From NCBI RefSeq assembly GCF_015356785.1, contig NZ_JAAEJV010000005.1, positions 1 through 64,000 of the forward strand: 64,000 bases of DNA, read 5' to 3'. This stretch comes from Candidatus Neptunochlamydia vexilliferae. GTDB lineage: Bacteria; Chlamydiota; Chlamydiia; Chlamydiales; Simkaniaceae. Shown one piece after another: positions 23,868 through 32,507 of the stretch. The notes beneath the pieces are model-generated. The model was not told where the DNA came from. It did not search any database and saw only the letters and a list, made by a program, of their open reading frames with translations. Position 1 is the first letter of the stretch; each line of letters begins with the position of its first letter. A program made the position numbers and the translations under genes.

Positions 23868-25487
23868 ATGGTTTTAGTTGATAGAACACTCCCTAGTAGG
23901 GACTTAGATGAGCCGCTCAAGCTAGCAAGACTTGAGGATGCCCGCGCCTGTTTAAAAAAATTATTTAAAATCCCCTCGGCTGATGACCGGGATCTCTTTA
24001 TTGAAATGCACAATTTTCAGAGGACGCGCCATACCCTTTCCTTTATGGAGCAGATGGAGATCCACAAGGCTTATGAGGAGTGGTATGAGGCTTATAGCGC
24101 TTATGCAGGGCTTGTAGAGGCAATGACCCCCTCCGACTATAGCCTTAGGGGGATTCTCAAGGAGTTTTTTCTCAGTATTGGCGACCTATTTACCGATGAG
24201 AGGGAGAAGCTTCATAAGGCCCGCGTGACTTATTTTGAAGTTGCTGATCAGATACAGAGTGACGAACAAAAAGCGATTACCGCTTTTTCAGACTACTTCG
24301 AGACAGACAAACCGGTGACCACTCTCAAAGAGGTTAGGGATTACTTAAAGCTGATGAACAAGAGGGCGCGCAACCCTAAGCTTTATAGGGAATTTCGAAC
24401 CCGTTACTTTAATGAGGTGAAGCTAGAGGCTCACTGGAACCTCGATTATGTCTTTCAAAAAGCGATCAAGCCTCCTAAAAGATCAAAGAGGGCACCTCTT
24501 CTCCTCGGCCAGCACCATTTTAGACCCAAAAGAAGAGTGAGGCCGTTATTCTTTTATGAGACTCCGTTGGTGCCAACTCTTCTTTCGATTGAACAGAGCT
24601 CCGACGACGGATATGTGACTGCAGACGATAGTCCAAGTTGGGTTGACGAGCAATTTTACGACTGTATCGAACCAGATTGGGCACCCTTGCGACTTAAGGA
24701 GACAATCTCAAAAAAAGAGAAGGCAGAGGAAGCCAAAACAAAAAAGGAAAGAGAAGACTCTCTTATAAAGAAGGGAAAGCGGAATACTAATCGTAAAACA
24801 GTCGCTAAAAAGAAAGCGCCTCCTGCACTGATATGGAAAGAGTCTGAGGCTGCTCAGATGGTGCAAACGATTTTTATGAGTCTTCAGACTGAACATGAAG
24901 AGATTCGGAAGCTTATTGAGCAAACGTTTATTCCATCAAGTGCTCTTGAGTCGGTAGAACTTTGTGGCCGTGAATATAAGATTACCTTAAAATCCCCAAT
25001 GGTAGGGTCAGCAGGTACCGTTAAAGCGGGAGGCTGGCAAGATATGGTAAACTCTCGCCTAAAAGCTGAAAAAGTTCTTTGGGTAAGAGCCAATGATGAA
25101 GGTTCCATCTCCTTTCATGGAGACTCGATGCATATGGGAATTCATATCGCAGATTTTTCATTTCTTTATGATAGGTGTTCGAGTGAAAAACAGAAGCTTG
25201 GCCTTAAAGCGCTTCTTAGAAAAAATGGCTATACCCATTGGTTGACAGGCAATACGACAGTTCCCCTTCAATTTACGGTTAAGATCAATAAGATCCGGGT
25301 TACTAAAGATAGAGTCTTTCTCCATTTTGAAAGAAGCCAGAAGCAAGTGGCATTGCCTTTTGGAGGAAAAGGGCCCACTGCGGGAATTATCGATGGTGCG
25401 ATCAATAAAATGAAGCAGGTTAGCTTCACTCATAAAGAAGCGATCGCAACTTTTAGGGATTTTATCTGGAAGTCTGCTACAGCTTAA
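23868..25487 (+). CDS. Hypothetical protein, charged helical N-terminus with a conserved-looking C-terminal domain
   Basis: 539 residues, not recognised. Residues 1-200 are helical and acidic/basic mixed. Residues ~200-320 are low-complexity with a Lys/Glu-rich coiled-coil segment (KKEKAEEAKTKKEREDSLIK). Residues ~350-539 look globular, with VELCGREYKITLKSPMVGSA and LLRKNGYTHWLTGNTTVPLQ. No signal peptide or membrane helix is seen. It follows an AT-rich promoter-like spacer (23790-23867) and stands alone. The Lys-rich centre could bind nucleic acid, or it could be a secreted effector. Neither is supported beyond composition. Confidence 0.6.
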   Translation: MVLVDRTLPSRDLDEPLKLARLEDARACLKKLFKIPSADDRDLFIEMHNFQRTRHTLSFMEQMEIHKAYEEWYEAYSAYAGLVEAMTPSDYSLRGILKEFFLSIGDLFTDEREKLHKARVTYFEVADQIQSDEQKAITAFSDYFETDKPVTTLKEVRDYLKLMNKRARNPKLYREFRTRYFNEVKLEAHWNLDYVFQKAIKPPKRSKRAPLLLGQHHFRPKRRVRPLFFYETPLVPTLLSIEQSSDDGYVTADDSPSWVDEQFYDCIEPDWAPLRLKETISKKEKAEEAKTKKEREDSLIKKGKRNTNRKTVAKKKAPPALIWKESEAAQMVQTIFMSLQTEHEEIRKLIEQTFIPSSALESVELCGREYKITLKSPMVGSAGTVKAGGWQDMVNSRLKAEKVLWVRANDEGSISFHGDSMHMGIHIADFSFLYDRCSSEKQKLGLKALLRKNGYTHWLTGNTTVPLQFTVKINKIRVTKDRVFLHFERSQKQVALPFGGKGPTAGIIDGAINKMKQVSFTHKEAIATFRDFIWKSATA

Positions 25488-25521
25488 TCCTGCAAAAAAC
25501 TGCAACAGCTATTGCAGGATT
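25486..25521. terminator. Weak bidirectional terminator between convergent genes
   Basis: AATCCTGCA (25486-25494) and TGCAGGATT (25513-25521) form a 9-bp stem with a long loop and a short TTTT on the plus side. Confidence 0.35.
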
Positions 25522-26324
25522 TTGTCGAGTGCTTTTTGGTAGCTCGGATGGTGGCGCAGGCGGCTATGTTTGCCGTTCTCGATGGAAACAAGGACGGCGT
25601 CTTGTTTGTTTTTAAGAAGTTTGAGGAGGCGGGTGCTCGAATCGTAGGGGACGAGCTCGTCGTGGGTCCCATGGAAGATATGGATGGGGGAGTCGACCCG
25701 GACGATCCACTTGTCGGTCCGGAAGTGGTACTTGAGAATCATGGGGACGAGGAAGCGGGGAAGGTAGGGGAGCTGGCGTGGTGTCAGGTCGAGGATGCTA
25801 AAGTAAGGGGCTTCAAGGACGAGGTTTTTGGGGTCGTGGTGGGAGGCAACGTAGGTAGCGATCCCTGTTCCTAGAGAGCGGCCATAGACGACGATCTGCT
25901 CTTCTCGGTACTGGTCGAGAAGATAGCTGTAGCAGTAGTCAGCGTCGTGGCAGATCCCCTTTTCACTGAGCTTTCCGGTGCTTTTCCCAAAACCCCGATA
26001 GTCCATGATAAAGAGGTCGTAGCCGCGGGAGGTAAACTCACGCACGACGGGCCCCCATTTTCCTCCCAAGTTCCCTCCCCGTCCATGGAAATAGAGGACC
26101 ACCCCTTTGGGATTGTCGATTTTGAAGTGGAGGGCATTGATCCGGGCATCTTGATCGGTCTCTAGGAAGAGCTCATCAAAAGGCTCTTTAAAGGTAAAGG
26201 CATAGTCGCTGGGGAGGGTTCTCTTATGAAAGAGCATCGCTTCTTGCTCTTGGTAGATATACCCAATAAAGATGAAGATCGTAAAGAAGAAGGCGCTGAT
26301 GGTTAAAAAGATCGTTTTATTCAT
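25509..26324 (-). CDS. Alpha/beta hydrolase with N-terminal membrane anchor
   Basis: 271 residues from the Met at 26324 (MNKTIFLTISAFFFTIFIFI), whose first 22 residues form a membrane anchor or signal. Then an alpha/beta-hydrolase domain of the BEM46/ABHD13 type: YFHGRGGNLGG (oxyanion), MDYRGFGKSTG, VVYGRSLGTGIA (nucleophile Ser in GxSxG) and HGTHDELVPYDSS (acid) with a C-terminal GKHSRL His. Probably a periplasmic-side serine hydrolase of unknown substrate. It overlaps the start of the solute-binding-protein remnant by four bases. Confidence 0.8.
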   Translation of the reverse strand: MNKTIFLTISAFFFTIFIFIGYIYQEQEAMLFHKRTLPSDYAFTFKEPFDELFLETDQDARINALHFKIDNPKGVVLYFHGRGGNLGGKWGPVVREFTSRGYDLFIMDYRGFGKSTGKLSEKGICHDADYCYSYLLDQYREEQIVVYGRSLGTGIATYVASHHDPKNLVLEAPYFSILDLTPRQLPYLPRFLVPMILKYHFRTDKWIVRVDSPIHIFHGTHDELVPYDSSTRLLKLLKNKQDAVLVSIENGKHSRLRHHPSYQKALDKILQ

Positions 26325-26885
26325 TCCTTGCCCCAACCAAAGACATTACGGATGATGTTCCACCGCCCCTCAGACTTTAGGGGAGGGCAGCCATTCATCC
26401 AATACTCATATTGCTCCTTTTTAAAGCCACTATTTTCCTGGATGGTGAGCCAGCGGTTTAAAAAGAAAAGGAATGCAAACGCATTGTATTTAATTGGATA
26501 GGCTAGGTAGGAGGTCCCAGCTTGGGGCCCGTAGTCGATCACCACATAATCGAGGTGGGTCCGACAGTACCCGATCCCTGCTTCTTTTTTCCAAATCACA
26601 GCGTCTACCTTTCCCGACTGCAAAAAATCCTTAATTTGTTCTAAGGAGCTGGGCAAAAATAACTCATGCCTTTCTGCAACCGTAACATCTTCATCTGCTT
26701 TGTTGCAACTCCTTGAAAGCTAATAAGCTTCCTGCGGATTTGCGCCGCGCAGCTAAAGCGCTATGGCACCAGAAATGCATGAGTTATTTTTCCCCAACTC
26801 CTAAGTGTGTGAGCTCTACAGTCTCCGCATCGGGGAGAATCTGCTCCAGAATCTCCTTATAAAACCCCGGGACCCCAATCGTCAA
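26321..26885 (-). pseudogene. Solute-binding-protein domain gene, 5' truncated and interrupted by a MITE
   Basis: Reading from the right, HLTIGVPGFYKEILEQILPD followed by AETVELTHL stops inside a MITE. After the MITE the frame resumes as LEQIKDFLQSGKVDAVIWKK and runs to the stop at 26321. Joining across one copy of the TAA duplication gives VELTHLEQIKDFL, a typical periplasmic amino-acid-binding (SBP_bac_3-like) segment with VDAVIWKKEAGIGY. The C-terminal ~60 residues contain a hydrophobic stretch. The N-terminal part is missing where the TnpB element begins near 26890. No intact copy is in the window. Confidence 0.75.
26645..26801. mobile_element. 157-bp MITE with TAA target duplication
   Basis: Inverted ends GGAGCTGGGCAAAAATAACT (26645-26664) and its complement, with two mismatches, ending AACTCC at 26801. 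TAA flanks both sides (26642-26644, 26802-26804). Element plus duplication is 160 bp, which shifts the frame of the solute-binding-protein gene and brings in a stop. The motif GAGTTATTTTTGCCC recurs at 54707-54721. Confidence 0.8.
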
Positions 26886-26958
26886 GTGACGATTTTTCTT
26901 TAAATTTGTCAAATGCTATTCTAAAATAAGAGAAGAAATTCCGCAACTGGGCTCTCAA

Positions 26959-27897
26959 ATGGTGTGCAATGCCCTTAGGAAAGTACGTGGAAGCTATAAA
27001 GCACTTAAAATTAAAAAAGGTCAAGAAGTTCCCGAGATTTCGTTTAAAGAAACATCTAGTATCCACTACTGTGCGCGTACCTTTACTCTCAAAAAAGAGA
27101 CACTGTCTCTTTTTTCTATAAACAAAAGGATCAAATGTTCTTTTCGAATAGGACCGCATCAAGAGAAATACCTTAACCAAGGGAAGATCAAAGAAGGCGA
27201 ACTTATTCGGAGGGGAAAAGAGTGGTTCTTTAACCTTGTTATTGAGCTCCCAGAAGTTCCCCTTAAAAAGGAAGGGACCATTTTGGGGGTTGACCTTGGA
27301 GAAAACAATAGTGCCGTTACCTCTAACGGCACTATTTATGGAGGAGGAAAACTTAAAGCTGAGCGAGATAGGTTTCTGAATAGACGGAAGAAGCTTCAGT
27401 CCAACGGTTCTAAGGCATCTAAAAGATGTCTGAAAAAAACCTCTGGCAAAGAGCGTCGTCGCGTTAAAGAAACAAACCACTGCATCAGCAAAGCCCTTGT
27501 AGAAGAGGCCCTTTTGAAAGAGGCCAAGATTATAGCTCTCGAAGATTTGAAAAATATTCGAAAGAGAATCAAAGGAAATAAGCGGATGCGGACACGGCTC
27601 CACCGCTGGCCTTGGAGGCAGCTTCAGTGCTTTATAGAATATAAAGCACAAAACCAAGGAATCGAAGTTGTCTATGTGGAGCCACAGTACTCCTCTTTGA
27701 CCTGTTCTCGATGTAAAAAGCTTGGTATTAGGCAAAAGCACCTCTTTAAATGTTTAAGCTGTGGAAGCTATCAGCACAGCGATCGCAATGCAGCGATCAA
27801 CCACTGCAAGCTTGCTGAGTCTGTTGTCTCAGCAAGGGCACCTGTCAACGTGCCTATGGTAGCAGCAACTGCGCTAGCTACAAGCTCCTTCCTTTAG
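26959..27897 (+). CDS. tnpB: TnpB-type RNA-guided nuclease of an IS200/IS605-like element, 5' truncated
   Basis: 312 residues. RuvC motifs I-III are intact by eye: GVDLGENNSAV (Asp), ALEDLKNIRKR (Glu) and HSDRNAAIN (Asp). The zinc finger CSRCKKLGIRQKHLFKCLSC is complete. The conserved frame reads upstream of the ATG 26959 as KIREEIPQLGSQ back to a TGA just before 26890. The usual N-terminal ~50 residues with the RNA-binding start are therefore missing. No tnpA lies beside it. The element abuts the truncated solute-binding-protein gene. Probably immobile, and the nuclease is probably inactive or impaired. Confidence 0.85.
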   Translation: MVCNALRKVRGSYKALKIKKGQEVPEISFKETSSIHYCARTFTLKKETLSLFSINKRIKCSFRIGPHQEKYLNQGKIKEGELIRRGKEWFFNLVIELPEVPLKKEGTILGVDLGENNSAVTSNGTIYGGGKLKAERDRFLNRRKKLQSNGSKASKRCLKKTSGKERRRVKETNHCISKALVEEALLKEAKIIALEDLKNIRKRIKGNKRMRTRLHRWPWRQLQCFIEYKAQNQGIEVVYVEPQYSSLTCSRCKKLGIRQKHLFKCLSCGSYQHSDRNAAINHCKLAESVVSARAPVNVPMVAATALATSSFL

Positions 27898-27912
27898 GGA
27901 GGAGTAGTTGAC
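27885..27912 (+). other. Right-end hairpin of the IS605-like element (omega RNA 3' region)
   Basis: CTCCTTCC (27885-27892), loop TTTA, GGGAGGAG (27897-27904), then TAGTTGAC. It overlaps the tnpB stop, as in IS605-family elements, where this region encodes the 3' part of the guide RNA and the transposon end. Confidence 0.6.
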
Positions 27913-27993
27913 ATAAAACCCCATATACCATCAAGCAATCATGATAAGTAAAGTTGAGAATTGCTGTAAACCGTTCTAAGCAATGCGAGGGGG

Positions 27994-28157
27994 CCGCCTC
28001 GAGCAGACTTAGATTTCTTAGGCTTTTTTCTTAGTGTGCATTAGATAGAGGTTGGAAGAACGAAGCGCAAGGTGTAAAGCACCTTGTCGAGTGATGACAG
28101 CCTCTAGATGATGTGCAATAAGGAAAAAGACTAGAAATTTAAGTCTGCTCGAGGCGG
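27994..28157. repeat. 164-bp imperfect palindrome overlapping the 3' end of tRNA-Leu
   Basis: The stretch 27913-28140 has no gene. It holds a palindrome with 18-bp perfect outer arms (27994-28011 and 28140-28157, CCGCCTCGAGCAGACTTA). Longer inner arms run at about 28020-28051 and 28101-28130, with 22 of 29 positions matching. The central hairpin is AAGGTG/CACCTT (28069-28085). Four of the seven inner mismatches would be G-U pairs in RNA. The right arm includes the last 12 bases of tRNA-Leu, so the left arm is an inverted partial copy of the tRNA end. Confidence 0.75.
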
Positions 28158-28229
28158 GACTCGAACCCGCACGGACAAAAGTCCAAGGGATTTTAAGTCC
28201 CTTGTGTCTACCAATTTCACCACCCGAGC
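28146..28229 (-). tRNA. tRNA-Leu (anticodon UAA)
   Basis: 84 bases without encoded CCA. Acceptor GCTCGGG pairs with CTCGAGC, and A is the discriminator. The D arm region is TGGTGAAATTGGTAGACAC. The anticodon stem-loop GGGACTTAAAATCCC carries TAA. There is a long variable arm (TGGACTTTTGTCC) and T arm GCGGGTTCGAGTCCCGC. All class II leucine features are present. Confidence 0.95.
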
Positions 28230-28286
28230 GTGGGTAACTCTCCCCGTTTGAGGAGAGTTACAGTCTATCCTTTTTCCAGTTAAGAA

Positions 28287-28943
28287 TCAAGACTCTGATT
28301 CTTCAAGCGTCGTGGGAGGAGCTTCGGTTGCGATATCGACCACTTTTTCTTCAGCGGGTGCACTTTCTTCAGCAACCTCTTTTTCAGCAGCTTTGATATC
28401 TCCAGGAGTGATAGCTCCTTGTTCGGCCAGGTAATCTTTATACCGATCGATCTGCTCGGAGATGAGACTTGTGGGAGGAGGAAGAAGGGTGCGGCGAGGG
28501 GGTGGTGGAGAGGCCTCTTTTTGTTCTCCGTCCGCTGCTGCTTCCTCTTCTTTGGGAGCTTCATCGGTTTTTGCGCTCCGCTTCCGGCTCCGCTTCCGCT
28601 CTTTTTTCTTCGGCTGCTCCTCTTTGGGTTCTTCTTCGGAGGAGGCTTTTTTGGAGGTGGCTTTTTTGCCTCCACCAATCTTAATCGCCTTTTCAATCTT
28701 CGGCTTTTTAAGAACGGTGCGGGTCTCCCGCGCTTCTACAACTTCATATTCTGTCATTGGAAGGAGGAAGGCTTTGGGCTTTTCAAGGGAGCGGAAGAAG
28801 TAGCAGTTGCCAAAGGCAACGACTTCAACAGCACCCACTGAATATTCCTCTTCACTTGCTCCGCTGCTTGCGCGGATGATGAGCTTAAATCCCTCCTTGG
28901 GGGTAATGACTGTTTCTACTAAGGGTTCTCGTGTAAAATCCAC
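28287..28943 (-). CDS. Conserved chlamydial hypothetical protein (CT504 position)
   Basis: 218 residues. The N-terminal ~85 residues form a small beta domain (MDFTREPLVETVITPKEGFK onward, ending FLLPMTEYEVVEA). The rest is low-complexity Lys/Glu/Ala/Pro, probably disordered. By gene order it sits beside gapA, where C. trachomatis has CT504 (from memory). A role is not known. The basic tract KKKERKRSRKRSAK could bind nucleic acid. A hairpin TAACTCTCC/GGAGAGTTA (28235-28260) separates it from the tRNA. Confidence 0.7.
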   Translation of the reverse strand: MDFTREPLVETVITPKEGFKLIIRASSGASEEEYSVGAVEVVAFGNCYFFRSLEKPKAFLLPMTEYEVVEARETRTVLKKPKIEKAIKIGGGKKATSKKASSEEEPKEEQPKKKERKRSRKRSAKTDEAPKEEEAAADGEQKEASPPPPRRTLLPPPTSLISEQIDRYKDYLAEQGAITPGDIKAAEKEVAEESAPAEEKVVDIATEAPPTTLEESES

Positions 28944-28964
28944 TAATTTGTTCCATGTTAAAGG

Positions 28965-29981
28965 TTATTGTGTTTTGGCTATGTAGCGGATCAAGTCGAG
29001 CAAACGGCAGGAATACCCCATTTCATTGTCATACCAGGAAATCAGTTTGAAAAAGTTATCATTTAACGGGATCCCGGCATGGGCATCAAAGTATGAGGAA
29101 TGGGTGTCTCCAATAAAATCAGAGGAAACAACATCTTCCTCGGTATAACCTAGTATTCCTTTCAAATTTGAATTTGCTTCCGACTTCATCGTCTTGCATA
29201 GTGTATCATAACTGGTCGATTTCGTCAGCTTTACTGTTAAATCAACAACAGAGACGTCGGCAACAGGGACCCTAAAGGCCATCCCTGTTAATTTTCCCTT
29301 CACCTCTGGGATGCATAGCGCTACCGCTTTGGCAGCTCCAGTAGAGGCAGGGATAATGTTGAAGGCGCCACTGCGCCCTCCACGTAAATCTTTTTTTGAC
29401 GGACCATCATGGACCGGCTGGGTCGGTGTTAACGCATGAATGGTTGTCATGAGCCCTTCTTCTATCCCAAAGTGATCCAAAAGTACTTTGGTGACAGGGG
29501 CAAGGCAGTTGGTCGTACAGGAGGCATTGGAAACGACCGTATCTTTTTTGGGGTCAAACTTTTCGTGGTTCACCCCCATGACAAAGGTCGGAACCCCATC
29601 TTTGGCAGGAGCAGAGATAATAACCCGCTTGGCTCCTCCTTTAAGATGGAGTTCAGCTTTTTCTCGCGAGGTAAAAAGGCCTGTTGACTCAATGACATAG
29701 TCGACATTGAGGTCTTTCCAAGGGAGCTTGCTGGGGTCTTTTTCCTCTAGAACTTGAATGGTGTGCTTCCCATCGACTACAAAGGTCTCCCCTTTGGCCT
29801 CGATCGAGTGGGCAAAACGGCCATGAACCGAGTCATGTTTGATGAGATAGGCAAGATTTGCTGGAGCGACAAGATCATTGACTGCAACGATTTCTATATC
29901 GCTAAATTTTTCAAAGGCGAGCCTAAAGACCGAACGGCCAATGCGCCCAAATCCATTAATTCCAACACGTATTTTTCCCAT
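28965..29981 (-). CDS. gapA: Glyceraldehyde-3-phosphate dehydrogenase
   Basis: 338 residues from [20 protein letters not shown] (the Met at 29981; 29987 is an in-frame alternative). NAD-binding Rossmann motif [10 protein letters not shown] and the catalytic centre [12 protein letters not shown] with the active Cys. The C-terminal domain has [11 protein letters not shown]. Type I GAPDH of glycolysis. It follows the ribosomal operon but is separated from it by a terminator, so it probably has its own promoter in the ~65 bases upstream. Confidence 0.95.
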   Translation of the reverse strand: MGKIRVGINGFGRIGRSVFRLAFEKFSDIEIVAVNDLVAPANLAYLIKHDSVHGRFAHSIEAKGETFVVDGKHTIQVLEEKDPSKLPWKDLNVDYVIESTGLFTSREKAELHLKGGAKRVIISAPAKDGVPTFVMGVNHEKFDPKKDTVVSNASCTTNCLAPVTKVLLDHFGIEEGLMTTIHALTPTQPVHDGPSKKDLRGGRSGAFNIIPASTGAAKAVALCIPEVKGKLTGMAFRVPVADVSVVDLTVKLTKSTSYDTLCKTMKSEANSNLKGILGYTEEDVVSSDFIGDTHSSYFDAHAGIPLNDNFFKLISWYDNEMGYSCRLLDLIRYIAKTQ

Positions 29982-30047
29982 GCGCAATCCTTACAACCTC
30001 GGTTTTGGGTTTACAAGTTCTTTTTTCAAATCATACTGGATGGAAGG

Positions 30048-30076
30048 GAAAAGAGCAATCTGAAAGCAGATTGCTC
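30048..30076 (-). terminator. Intrinsic terminator of the ribosomal protein operon
   Basis: A perfect 10-bp stem GAGCAATCTG/CAGATTGCTC (30053-30076) with a four-base loop. On the minus strand it is followed by TTTT. It lies seven bases after the rplQ stop. Confidence 0.75.
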
Positions 30077-30082
30077 AGAATT

Positions 30083-30505
30083 TTATTGAACGTACTCGAT
30101 GATGCAGAGAGGTGAGCTATCACCTTGTCGGTTTTCTTTCCGAACAATGCGGGTATATCCTCCAGCACGCGAGCCATAACGCTCTGCAAGCTCACCAAGT
30201 TTGCGCTCTACAAACCTATCAGCGTTGTAAGAAGAGGTATTCCCTTCTTTCGCTGCACGGGTCTCTTTTGAAGAAAGCTTGTTATAGGACACCATCATTT
30301 TTGCAATAGCTGCTCGTCGCGACGCCAGAGTATTTTTCTTGGCCATCGTGATGAGCTTATCGGCATGGGGGCGGAGCGCTTTTGCCTTCGCCACTGTGGT
30401 TTCAATTTGTCCATGCTGAACAAGTGCCTTTAACATGTTGGCAATCATTGCCCGACGATGGGAACCATTTCTATTGAGCTTTACTGTCCGTTTCTGGTGT
30501 CTCAT
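30083..30505 (-). CDS. rplQ: 50S ribosomal protein L17
   Basis: 140 residues, beginning MRHQKRTVKLNRNGSHRRAM, with MLKALVQHGQIETTVAKAK, the classic L17 N-terminal domain that lines the tunnel exit. Starts within the last four bases of rpoA (ATGA-type overlap), so it is translationally coupled. Last gene of the operon. Confidence 0.97.
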   Translation of the reverse strand: MRHQKRTVKLNRNGSHRRAMIANMLKALVQHGQIETTVAKAKALRPHADKLITMAKKNTLASRRAAIAKMMVSYNKLSSKETRAAKEGNTSSYNADRFVERKLGELAERYGSRAGGYTRIVRKENRQGDSSPLCIIEYVQ

Positions 30506-31602
30506 TGTATTTCCTGTCCTGCTTTTTCTTCCAAGTACTCTTCAACAATTTGTCTGACGTTATCGCGGTTGATTCCGTAACGGGTCAGATCCATCCCTAA
30601 GCTCAGCTCCATATCTTCTAACTTGGCTTTGATCTCGTTGAGAGATTTCTTTCCAAAGTTGCGAAATTTAAGCATCTCAGGCTCGGGCATGATGACAAGC
30701 TCGGCAATGGTATCGATGTTTGCCTGAAGGAGGCAGTTTGTTGAACGTACTGAAAGTTCAATTTCATTAATCTTAAGGGATAGCTTCGCAAGAAGTTCAT
30801 CCCGGTCAGAGTCAGATTCCATCTCTTCGTGGTCGTAAGAAAGATCCTGAAACTTCAAGGTGTTAAAAACTTCAAGGTGAAGGACGCCGATCTGTGTGGC
30901 AAAGGTCAGGGCCTCTTGAGGGGTGATCCTTCCATCGGTTGTTACCTCTAAAATAAGACGGTCATAGTCGGTGTCTTGTCCAACCCGGGTGTTTTCAACA
31001 AAGTAGTTGACCAGGCGGACAGGAGAAAAGGCTGAGTCGATCACGATTTCATCAACGACTTTATCTGCAATTTCATGACGCTCCGATGGCACATACCCTC
31101 TTCCAATCGCGACCTTGAGGTCAATCCGCTTTTTCATCGGTTGGGTGATTTTAAAGATGTGGTGGTCAGGGTTGACGATTTCAAAGTCAGACTCTCCCAT
31201 GACATCCTTAAAGGTGATGTTGACTTGCCCTCCATTTTCATCAAGCATGGCTTGTGTGATTTCGAGGGTTTTTGAAATAAGCTTTGGGCCTCGGGTATCT
31301 CGGTTCTCTTCAAGGGGGAGCTTGCGGAGAAGGGCTCCTTTAAAGTTGAGGATGATATGGGTCATATCCTCAACAATTCCCTCAACGGCTGTGTATTCGT
31401 GGGGAACTCCTTCGATCTTGACGGAGATAATAGAGGGGGCCTCTAAAGAGGTGAGCATCACACGTCTTAAACTGTTTCCAACAGTGTGTCCAAATCCCCT
31501 TTCAAAAGGCTCTGCAATAAAGCGAGAGTAGGTATCTGATTTACTCGCTTCTTCAATTTTGATATTCGTCGGCAGTTCAAATTTGCCATACTTAACTGTC
31601 AT
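30502..31602 (-). CDS. rpoA: DNA-directed RNA polymerase alpha subunit
   Basis: 366 residues. N-terminal assembly domain with ERGFGHTVGNSLRRVML and IEGVPHEYTAVEGIVEDMTH. The C-terminal domain has LELSVRSTNCL-type (IELSVRSTNCLLQANI) and RNFGKKSLNEIKAKL helices, which contact UP elements and activators. It is slightly longer than the E. coli protein (329) because of a longer linker and tail. Cotranscribed with rpsK upstream (15 bases). Confidence 0.97.
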   Translation of the reverse strand: MTVKYGKFELPTNIKIEEASKSDTYSRFIAEPFERGFGHTVGNSLRRVMLTSLEAPSIISVKIEGVPHEYTAVEGIVEDMTHIILNFKGALLRKLPLEENRDTRGPKLISKTLEITQAMLDENGGQVNITFKDVMGESDFEIVNPDHHIFKITQPMKKRIDLKVAIGRGYVPSERHEIADKVVDEIVIDSAFSPVRLVNYFVENTRVGQDTDYDRLILEVTTDGRITPQEALTFATQIGVLHLEVFNTLKFQDLSYDHEEMESDSDRDELLAKLSLKINEIELSVRSTNCLLQANIDTIAELVIMPEPEMLKFRNFGKKSLNEIKAKLEDMELSLGMDLTRYGINRDNVRQIVEEYLEEKAGQEIQ

Positions 31603-31617
31603 AGATTTCCTCTCTCC

Positions 31618-32046
31618 TTATACACGACGTCTTTTTCTAGGGCGACAACCATTGTGGGGGATGGGAGTCTTATCTTTAATCAGGGTAATGATGAGTCCGG
31701 CGCTTTGAAGGCCACGTACTGCAGATTCTCTTCCTGCTCCGGGCCCTTTTAGGCAGACTTCAACTTCTTTCATTCCATGGGTCATCGCAATCTTCCCCGC
31801 ATCTTGCGCCGCAACAGAGGCTGCAAATGCAGATGATTTTCTAGATCCTGTAAAATTGGTTTTCCCAGCGCTTGCCCATGCAATGACATTGCCTGAAGGA
31901 TCGGTAATTGAAACGATCGTATTGTTGAACGTTGCTTTAACGTGGGCGATTCCACTTGGGATTGTTCTTGAGACTTTTTTCTTGGTACGCGTCGGGGCCT
32001 TTTTGACCATCGGTGTCTTTTTAGTCGCTTTATCTTGTTTAGCCAA
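31618..32046 (-). CDS. rpsK: 30S ribosomal protein S11
   Basis: 142 residues with the basic N-terminal extension usual in chlamydiae, then [20 protein letters not shown] and the C-terminal [18 protein letters not shown], the signature of S11 of the small-subunit platform. rpsD (S4), which often follows rpsK in other bacteria, is absent here, as in the Chlamydia arrangement. Confidence 0.97.
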   Translation of the reverse strand: MAKQDKATKKTPMVKKAPTRTKKKVSRTIPSGIAHVKATFNNTIVSITDPSGNVIAWASAGKTNFTGSRKSSAFAASVAAQDAGKIAMTHGMKEVEVCLKGPGAGRESAVRGLQSAGLIITLIKDKTPIPHNGCRPRKRRRV

Positions 32047-32061
32047 TTGATACTCCTAACA

Positions 32062-32436
32062 TTAAACGGCTTTTTTCTTGCCAGCTACAGTTTTCTTTTT
32101 CCCTTTCCGGGTCCGGGCGTTAGTACGGGTTCTTTGTCCTCGGGTAGGGAGGCCTGAACGGTGTCTCATTCCACGGTAAGCGTTGATACTGATCAATCGC
32201 TTGATATTATTTTGTACTTGTCGCCTCAAGTCTCCTTCTACAACATATTCAGAGGTTAAGATCGCATTGAGCTTTGAAACTTCTTCATCGGTCAGGTTGT
32301 GAGCGCGCATATTCGCGTCTAATCCAAGCTTTTGGATCACTTCTTTTGAAACAGCATTTCCAATTCCATAGATGTAGGTCAAGCTGATCACAAGACGCTT
32401 ATTACCCGGAATATCGATTCCAATCACACGGGGCAT
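32062..32436 (-). CDS. rpsM: 30S ribosomal protein S13
   Basis: 124 residues, [20 protein letters not shown] at the start, [20 protein letters not shown] near the end. It sits at the subunit head and contacts P-site tRNA and bridge B1. No rpmJ (L36), infA, adk or map lies between secY and rpsM. Confidence 0.97.
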   Translation of the reverse strand: MPRVIGIDIPGNKRLVISLTYIYGIGNAVSKEVIQKLGLDANMRAHNLTDEEVSKLNAILTSEYVVEGDLRRQVQNNIKRLISINAYRGMRHRSGLPTRGQRTRTNARTRKGKKKTVAGKKKAV

Positions 32437-32507
32437 AGGTTAAAATCCTTCTTTAATACTTCATTTGTAGGCACAATGTTAGCAGAAACTCTTAAAGAGT
32501 TCAACAC

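Noticed and set aside
26857-27741. 295-codon minus-strand ORF through the TnpB region
   Set aside because: It is antisense to a clear TnpB with all RuvC and zinc motifs. Its translation is Phe/Leu-rich with no family features.
27885-28157. CRISPR-like or integrase attachment site near tRNA-Leu
   Set aside because: There are no spaced direct repeats and no integrase. The tRNA copy is inverted, unlike a normal att pair.
28280-28841. Alternative frames in the CT504-position gene
   Set aside because: They are by-products of low-complexity Lys/Glu codons. The 218-residue frame has a plausible globular N-terminus and the syntenic position.
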